DNA of 18,309 nucleotides from Natrialbaceae archaeon (GTDB lineage Archaea; Halobacteriota; Halobacteria; Halobacteriales; Natrialbaceae): positions 1-18,309 of the forward strand of contig PUKM01000190.1 in NCBI GenBank assembly GCA_003552325.1, read 5' to 3'. Within the stretch, counting starts at the first letter, position 1, and every line of letters starts with the position of its first letter. The position numbers and the translations under genes are program-made. Positions 15,131 through 18,309 of the stretch are shown one piece after another. The notes beneath the pieces were generated by a model. That model did no database searches. It was not told the origin of the DNA and saw nothing but the letters and a program-made list of their open reading frames with translations.

Positions 15131-15147
15131 AACCCTCAAGAGGGGTT
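15131..15147. repeat. inverted repeat at the predicted transcription start of the four-helix protein gene
   Basis: AACCC, seven bases, GGGTT. It sits between the TATA box and the ATG at 15150, covering the predicted transcription start, so it could be an operator. Five-base arms occur by chance, so this is tentative. Confidence 0.3.
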
Positions 15148-15149
15148 TA

Positions 15150-15617
15150 ATGCAAGAAATATACCTCGCCAGCACAGTCTTGATGGGCATACTCGTAATC
15201 GCGGTTGCCGCGACGATGGCCCGAATGGGGCAGCGAGCAACGCCGAGTGGACACGCGGGAACCCGTAGCAAGTACGCCGACTGGTCGGATCGAACCGAAA
15301 AAACTGACAGCCGTGTCGTTGCGATCGCCAGCCGACCAGTCACCTGGACGATAACCTTTATTGGACTCGTCGCCGCGATTCTCGCTGGTGCCGTCTTACT
15401 CGTCAGCGAAGGCGAGTTTGGCGAGTTAGCGATGGAGGCTGCAGAGCCGGTCCTCCTCGGCGTCGGTGGCGCCGTCCTCCTCGGGTATCTGTTCTTCGGG
15501 AGTTTCTTCGCTGCGCGCGACCGTTTCGACAGTACCGCGATCGGCGTCGCGATTGCCAGTCTCGTCCTTGGTTTCTTTGGATTGATTGCCGTCGTTATCG
15601 CCGTTTTGACGGCCTAA
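15150..15617 (+). CDS. four-helix integral membrane protein, unknown function
   Basis: A 155-residue protein not recognised beyond being a membrane protein. Helix 1 is at about 5-24 (LASTVLMGILVIAVAATMA). A charged loop of about 40 residues follows (ATPSGHAGTRSKYADWSDRTEKTDSR). Three more helices lie at about 66-86, 100-120 and 130-153; the last is almost purely hydrophobic and ends at the C-terminus. There is no cysteine and no conserved catalytic motif that I can see. Codon use and GC content match the neighbours. It has its own promoter (15107). An oxidase-like subunit IV gene lies 438 bases downstream on the other strand, so a link to the respiratory cluster is possible but unproven. Confidence 0.7.
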   Translation: MQEIYLASTVLMGILVIAVAATMARMGQRATPSGHAGTRSKYADWSDRTEKTDSRVVAIASRPVTWTITFIGLVAAILAGAVLLVSEGEFGELAMEAAEPVLLGVGGAVLLGYLFFGSFFAARDRFDSTAIGVAIASLVLGFFGLIAVVIAVLTA

Positions 15618-15621
15618 TTGT
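15608..15621 (+). repeat. 14-bp direct repeat, copy 1
   Basis: GACGGCCTAATTGT spans the last codons and stop of the four-helix protein gene. A second copy with one mismatch starts exactly 120 bases later at 15728. Confidence 0.6.
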
Positions 15622-15705
15622 ACGGCCGTCTCCGGTTTCGTCCGTGTTTGTGCATTCCTCGAGAGCGATCCCACAGTGACGGGGGCTCCCTCCGTGGCTA
15701 CTGGA

Positions 15706-15725
15706 TCGTGGGGCAAACCCCACGA
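15706..15725. repeat. perfect hairpin, 8-bp stem and CAAA loop
   Basis: TCGTGGGG-CAAA-CCCCACGA. The stem is perfect and GC-rich but no T-run follows on either strand, so it is not a typical terminator. It ends two bases before the second 14-bp direct repeat copy. Confidence 0.6.
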
Positions 15726-15727
15726 GC

Positions 15728-15741
15728 GACGGGCTAATTGT
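15728..15741 (+). repeat. 14-bp direct repeat, copy 2
   Basis: GACGGGCTAATTGT matches the copy at 15608 at 13 of 14 positions. The two copies bracket the hairpin at 15706. Confidence 0.6.
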
Positions 15742-15956
15742 GAGCGCACTCATCTCCCAACACGAAAACCGTTGCAGCCGTCACCCAATCGAAAGCACCG
15801 GTGTATACCGAAGCTCTCTGAGAAGGGTCACCGTGTCAGATATCAGCTCACTACAGACGAGAAATAGGTGCGATAGAGACTGTCTCATCGCCGACACAGG
15901 CACCGTTTTCTCTTTGACTACCCACCCCAGCCAGTACCGAGCGTCAGTATCGATGC

Positions 15957-15985
15957 CGACGGAACGATAGCAATGCATCGTGTCG
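15957..15985. repeat. bulged inverted repeat
   Basis: CGAC...ACGAT pairs with ATCGTGTCG across an 8-base loop, with a 3-base bulge in the left arm. An overlapping alternative pairs CGATGC (15951) with GCATCG (15975). Its role is unknown. Confidence 0.35.
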
Positions 15986-16000
15986 TTGTGACAGGCGAGT

Positions 16001-16012
16001 GCGCTCGAGCGC
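16001..16012. repeat. 12-bp perfect palindrome
   Basis: GCGCTCGAGCGC, followed on the plus strand by GCGAGTTTT. It could form a short hairpin before a four-T run, but no plus-strand gene ends nearby. CTCGAG at its centre is very common in this DNA, so chance is possible. Confidence 0.35.
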
Positions 16013-16055
16013 GCGAGTTTTGACACCAAAGGAGCGGGGAGAAAATCAGCGAGCC

Positions 16056-16319
16056 TTACTGGATCGAGAACCCGGCGGCGATGGTGAGTAAGAACACCAT
16101 GAACACCGAGATGATCATGACGTACGTGATGGATCGAGGTTCGTCCACAAGATGCTGATACCAGCCGGCGATCAAGAGCGACTTTATCACCGCGAGTACG
16201 ATCGTTGCCGCCATCGCGACATCGTAACTAAACCACGGCAGTTCGAAAAACACGAACTTGGCCGTCCCGAGAACTAACAACAGGACGTAGATAATCGTGT
16301 AGGTCCGTACGCTCGACAT
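16056..16319 (-). CDS. cytochrome c oxidase subunit IV-like membrane protein
   Basis: An 87-residue protein with three membrane helices (about 7-25, 32-52 and 64-85). The second helix and following loop, AVIKSLLIAGWYQHLVDEPRS, match the prokaryotic COX4 pattern in which a lysine-containing helix leads into a FMHL-type motif (here YQHL, His56). In bacteria and archaea this small subunit belongs to haem-copper terminal oxidases in the cytoplasmic membrane. The frame is open back to 16433, but the upstream part is unlike the family and the ATG at 16319 sits 25 bases after a TATA box. No catalytic oxidase subunit lies inside the window; one may lie beyond it. It is divergent from the large membrane protein at 16483. 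Confidence 0.75.
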   Translation of the reverse strand: MSSVRTYTIIYVLLLVLGTAKFVFFELPWFSYDVAMAATIVLAVIKSLLIAGWYQHLVDEPRSITYVMIISVFMVFLLTIAAGFSIQ

Positions 16320-16344
16320 TGGTGCATCTTCGGGGAGACGAGCA

Positions 16345-16350
16345 CTTATA
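16345..16350 (-). promoter_or_regulatory. TATA box of the oxidase subunit IV-like gene
   Basis: Minus-strand TATAAG ends 25 bases before the ATG at 16319, the leaderless spacing. It fixes the start and rejects the 38-residue upstream extension. Confidence 0.65.
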
Positions 16351-16482
16351 CCTTCCTCATACGGTCGGCGTAATTCGCCTAAATCACACCCACACCCATC
16401 CTGGCCACACAGCCGGAAACCGACGGACACCACTCTCGTCGAAACGACACCATCATACCCGTTGACTCCCTGCAGTCAGCTA

Positions 16483-17889
16483 ATGACCTGGCGCTCGGTT
16501 CGCTGTCGCCGGTTCGTCTTCGCACTGGCCGTCTCACTCCTGACGTTCAGTGCCATCGCTGGCATCGCTTCGGCCGCCAACGTCGTGGTTGGACTCTCCG
16601 AAGACAGCGGCGACGTCACCGTTCCAACCTGGCTCTACCTCGCAACGGGGGCGGGCGTTGTCGGTGCCTCAGCACTCTTGACCATGTTCGTCACCGACCG
16701 GGAGTTCCTCGAGGAACTCCACACCAGATCGGTTGGCGTGGGACAGCTCCCGCTCGAGCGAGCCGTCTCATTGCTCGGTGGCACCGTCGGCGTGCTCGCG
16801 CTCGTCGGATTGGTCTACGTCGGGTACATGGGCCCACAGGGAATCGGGCTCACGAGTGCAACGGTGCTCGTGACCTTCGTCGGTGTCCGTGCGGTATTAA
16901 CCACGCTCGCATACACCGTTGGGAACCCCTGGCCATTACTCAACCCCTGGCGGCGAATCGCTGACGCCTTGCCGACACTCGACAGTGACTACCCCTCGTG
17001 GCTCGGTTCCTGGCCCGCCGTCGGCGCACTATTGCTCTTCGTCTGGATCGAAGTCATTGCGCCGGTCGTCTCGACACCGTGGCTACTCACGACGATTATC
17101 GTCGTCTACACCGTCCTCACTGTCGGGGCCGCTGTGGTGTTTTCGCCAACGACCTGGTTCGAACGCGGTGACCCGCTCTCGATATGGTTCAGACTGTACG
17201 GTGCAGTGGCCCCGATTCAGCGTACTGGTGATGGCCTCTCGCTCAGATGGCCGGGCACCCGACTGCACGACGACGATGTCGTCACTGACCTCTCCGTGGT
17301 CGCGTTCATCCTCGTCTTGGTCTGGGAACTCACCTATAGCGGATTCATCGTGACGCCACCCGGCATCTGGACGGTTGAAATCCTGGTCGGTATCGGTCTC
17401 CCCGCCGAACTCGTCTACCTGGTCCTCTTGCTCGCAGGCTACGCCTTTTTTTGTGGGATGTACTGGCTCGCCGCGGGCTGGACGCGCGCTCGAGCACAGA
17501 CGTACCTCTCACAGCGCTATCTGGCGATCAGGTATGCCCCGCCACTGCTCGCGATTGCCGCAGGCTATCACGTTGCGCACTACCTCGGCTTTTCAATTTC
17601 CCTCTGGCCGGCGTTCCTGAGTGCTCTGAGTGCCCCCTTGAACCCCGACCCGAACCCGACACAGCTCGCGCTCACCTCGTGGTTTGGGTACGTCGAAATC
17701 GCCGGAATTCTCATCGGCCACGTCCTCGCCGTCTGGATCGCTCACGCCATCTCCATCGAACTGTTCCCCGGAAAATTGCAGGCAATCCGCAGTCAGTACC
17801 CGTTCATCATCGTCATGATTTTCTTCACCATGCTCAGCCTCTATCTGGTCTCACTACCGGCGATGGACCCGGTGTATGTCCCGGATTGA
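16483..17889 (+). CDS. polytopic membrane protein of the 'fenitrothion hydrolase'-annotated family
   Basis: A 468-residue membrane protein with an N-terminal signal segment (about 1-31, basic start, hydrophobic core, ASA-A junction) and roughly nine to ten further helices. Its middle (GNPWPLLNPWRRIADALP at 148-164, YPSWLGSWPAVGALLLFVWIE at 170-190, WFERGDPLSIWFRLYGAVAPI at 225-245) and end (GYHVAHY at 361-367, IGHVLAVWIAH at 411-421, RSQYPFIIVMIFFT at 436-449) follow a family that I know from Actinobacteria, where it often carries the name fenitrothion hydrolase; the real function is unknown. Four histidines (363, 366, 413, 421) lie in or near helices and could bind metal or haem. The frame opens at a TTG at 16462, but the ATG at 16483 gives the clean signal segment. 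It is divergent from the oxidase subunit IV-like gene. Confidence 0.7.
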   Translation: MTWRSVRCRRFVFALAVSLLTFSAIAGIASAANVVVGLSEDSGDVTVPTWLYLATGAGVVGASALLTMFVTDREFLEELHTRSVGVGQLPLERAVSLLGGTVGVLALVGLVYVGYMGPQGIGLTSATVLVTFVGVRAVLTTLAYTVGNPWPLLNPWRRIADALPTLDSDYPSWLGSWPAVGALLLFVWIEVIAPVVSTPWLLTTIIVVYTVLTVGAAVVFSPTTWFERGDPLSIWFRLYGAVAPIQRTGDGLSLRWPGTRLHDDDVVTDLSVVAFILVLVWELTYSGFIVTPPGIWTVEILVGIGLPAELVYLVLLLAGYAFFCGMYWLAAGWTRARAQTYLSQRYLAIRYAPPLLAIAAGYHVAHYLGFSISLWPAFLSALSAPLNPDPNPTQLALTSWFGYVEIAGILIGHVLAVWIAHAISIELFPGKLQAIRSQYPFIIVMIFFTMLSLYLVSLPAMDPVYVPD

Positions 17890-17908
17890 TCGCGCGAGAC
17901 CGGCAGAC

Positions 17909-17917
17909 ACTTTTTCG
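17909..17917 (+). promoter_or_regulatory. T-rich element: terminator of the large membrane protein gene and possible TATA box of the next
   Basis: ACTTTTTCG lies 20-28 bases after the stop at 17889 and is centred about 29 bases before the ATG at 17942. Either or both roles fit: a T-run terminator and a TATA-like box for a leaderless message. Confidence 0.4.
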
Positions 17918-17920
17918 CTC

Positions 17921-17936
17921 ACTCGCTATATCGAGT
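17921..17936. repeat. inverted repeat before the C2H2 membrane protein gene
   Basis: ACTCG-CTATAT-CGAGT, 5-base arms ending six bases before the ATG at 17942. It lies between the probable TATA box and the start codon. A possible operator, weakly supported. Confidence 0.3.
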
Positions 17937-17941
17937 AGGCA

Positions 17942-18226
17942 ATGTTCGCTGAATCGGTCACCGACCTCGAGTACGACGTCCCACAGGACGACCCCGTTGA
18001 GGCCTGTCCGTACTGTGATCGACCGTTTCGTGACGAAACCTACCGCATCTACCATATTGGAACCGTCCACGAGGCGGTGTGTACGGACCACGAACGAGCG
18101 ATGTTCGAGGCCCACCGCGAGGACGAAGAGTTCGAGCTTTTCACCTTTCACGTTAAAGCCGCCGTCACGGTGTTCATGACCTACTTCATGTTCACGTTCA
18201 TTTACGCGCTGGTCTGGGCAGGCTAA
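17942..18226 (+). CDS. C2H2 zinc-finger protein with one C-terminal membrane helix
   Basis: A 94-residue protein of a type I associate with haloarchaeal domain-of-unknown-function families found near oxidase genes. The N-terminal half holds Cys22-x2-Cys25 and His38-x4-His43 with 12 residues between, the spacing of a classical C2H2 finger, followed by a further Cys47-x2-His50. The sequence around 44-66 is acidic. A single membrane helix spans about 72-92 (AAVTVFMTYFMFTFIYALVW) and ends two residues before the C-terminus, so the finger should be cytoplasmic or at the membrane face. It is 52 bases after the large membrane protein and converges on the partial gene at the window edge with eight bases between. 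Possibly an assembly or metal-handling factor; that is inference. Confidence 0.75.
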   Translation: MFAESVTDLEYDVPQDDPVEACPYCDRPFRDETYRIYHIGTVHEAVCTDHERAMFEAHREDEEFELFTFHVKAAVTVFMTYFMFTFIYALVWAG

Positions 18227-18234
18227 GCAGGCGC

Positions 18235-18309
18235 TTACCGACCCTGGCTCCGCAAGAGGAACACACCAATGCCGACAGCGACCCCTGCAACGAGTGCGAC
18301 AACGATGCC
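18235..18309 (-). CDS. C-terminal end of a membrane protein (truncated by the window)
   Basis: The minus strand is open from the window edge to a TAA at 18235-18237 and encodes 24 residues: a Gly/Val/Ala-rich helix (GIVVALVAGVAVGIGVFLL) followed by RSQGR. This is a C-terminal membrane anchor with a short basic tail. The gene begins beyond the window, so the product cannot be named. It converges on the C2H2 protein gene. Tail anchors like this are common on haloarchaeal redox and extracellular proteins. Confidence 0.6.
   Translation of the reverse strand, partial: GIVVALVAGVAVGIGVFLLRSQGR

Larger units (their letters stand above)
15618..16055. other. 438-bp gene-free stretch with repeats and hairpins
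   Basis: No credible gene. It contains the second copy of the 14-bp direct repeat (15728-15741), a perfect 8-bp-stem hairpin (15706-15725), a GAGAC-T-GTCTC palindrome (15876-15886), a bulged inverted repeat (15957-15985) and a GCGCTCGAGCGC palindrome (16001-16012). The part from about 15740 to 15960 looks less GC-rich than the genes around it. An open frame on the minus strand (15781-16029) has no family features I recognise. A decayed mobile element or insertion scar is the most likely reading. Confidence 0.45.

Noticed and set aside
15781..16029. Minus-strand open frame of 82 codons in the gene-free stretch
   Set aside because: No recognisable domain, no promoter or ribosome binding site, and unusual residue composition for a haloarchaeon. 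It might be a transposase remnant, but I could not match it to one.
16320..16433. 38-residue upstream extension of the oxidase subunit IV-like protein
   Set aside because: A TATA box lies within it at leaderless distance from the ATG at 16319, and the extension is cysteine- and arginine-rich, unlike the family.
16462..16482. TTG start for the large membrane protein
   Set aside because: The ATG seven codons later gives a clean signal segment with basic residues before the hydrophobic core.
1..18309. CRISPR array or intact insertion sequence
   Set aside because: No regularly spaced repeats and no transposase or Cas gene can be read on either strand.

Overview
The window is a piece of a haloarchaeal chromosome. 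The proteins are acidic, GC is high and CTAG tetramers are very rare. Genes use archaeal TATA-like boxes 25-30 bases before the start codon, usually without a ribosome binding site. DNA gyrase and topoisomerase VI genes sit side by side, as is usual in Halobacteria. The dense use of CTCGAG would fit a member of the Natrialbales, but that is a guess. No rRNA, tRNA, CRISPR array or intact insertion sequence was found.

Layout. Positions 14-2180 carry a FUN14-family membrane protein (minus), a D-2-hydroxyacid dehydrogenase (plus) and a metallo-beta-lactamase-fold protein (plus). Positions 2250-3206 hold a membrane protein with a zinc ribbon at each end, whose stop codon abuts that of top6A. Positions 3207-11458 are the type II topoisomerase island: top6B-top6A run leftward and gyrB-gyrA rightward from a shared 165-bp control region. 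That region holds a perfect 15-bp palindrome and a 22-bp nearly perfect alternating pyrimidine-purine tract just upstream of the gyrB TATA box. Positions 11550-12083 encode a winged-helix regulator convergent with gyrA.

Positions 12235-15015 look like a manganese unit: a ZIP metal transporter, a DtxR/MntR-type regulator with manganese-type ligands, and a divergent arginase (a di-manganese enzyme). A TTAGA/TCTAA inverted repeat lies between regulator and arginase. Positions 15150-18309 hold membrane proteins: a four-helix protein of unknown role, a small cytochrome oxidase subunit IV-like protein, a large polytopic protein with paired intramembrane histidines, a C2H2 zinc-finger/one-helix protein, and the C-terminal end of a further membrane protein cut by the window edge. 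A 438-bp gene-free stretch (15618-16055) contains a 14-bp direct repeat, a perfect hairpin and other inverted repeats, and may be a scar of mobile DNA.

Best candidates for something undescribed: the supercoiling-sensitive-looking control region between the two topoisomerase operons, the internally duplicated insertion in Top6B, the Mn regulator-transporter-arginase arrangement with its candidate operator, and the histidine-rich membrane protein next to the oxidase-like subunit.
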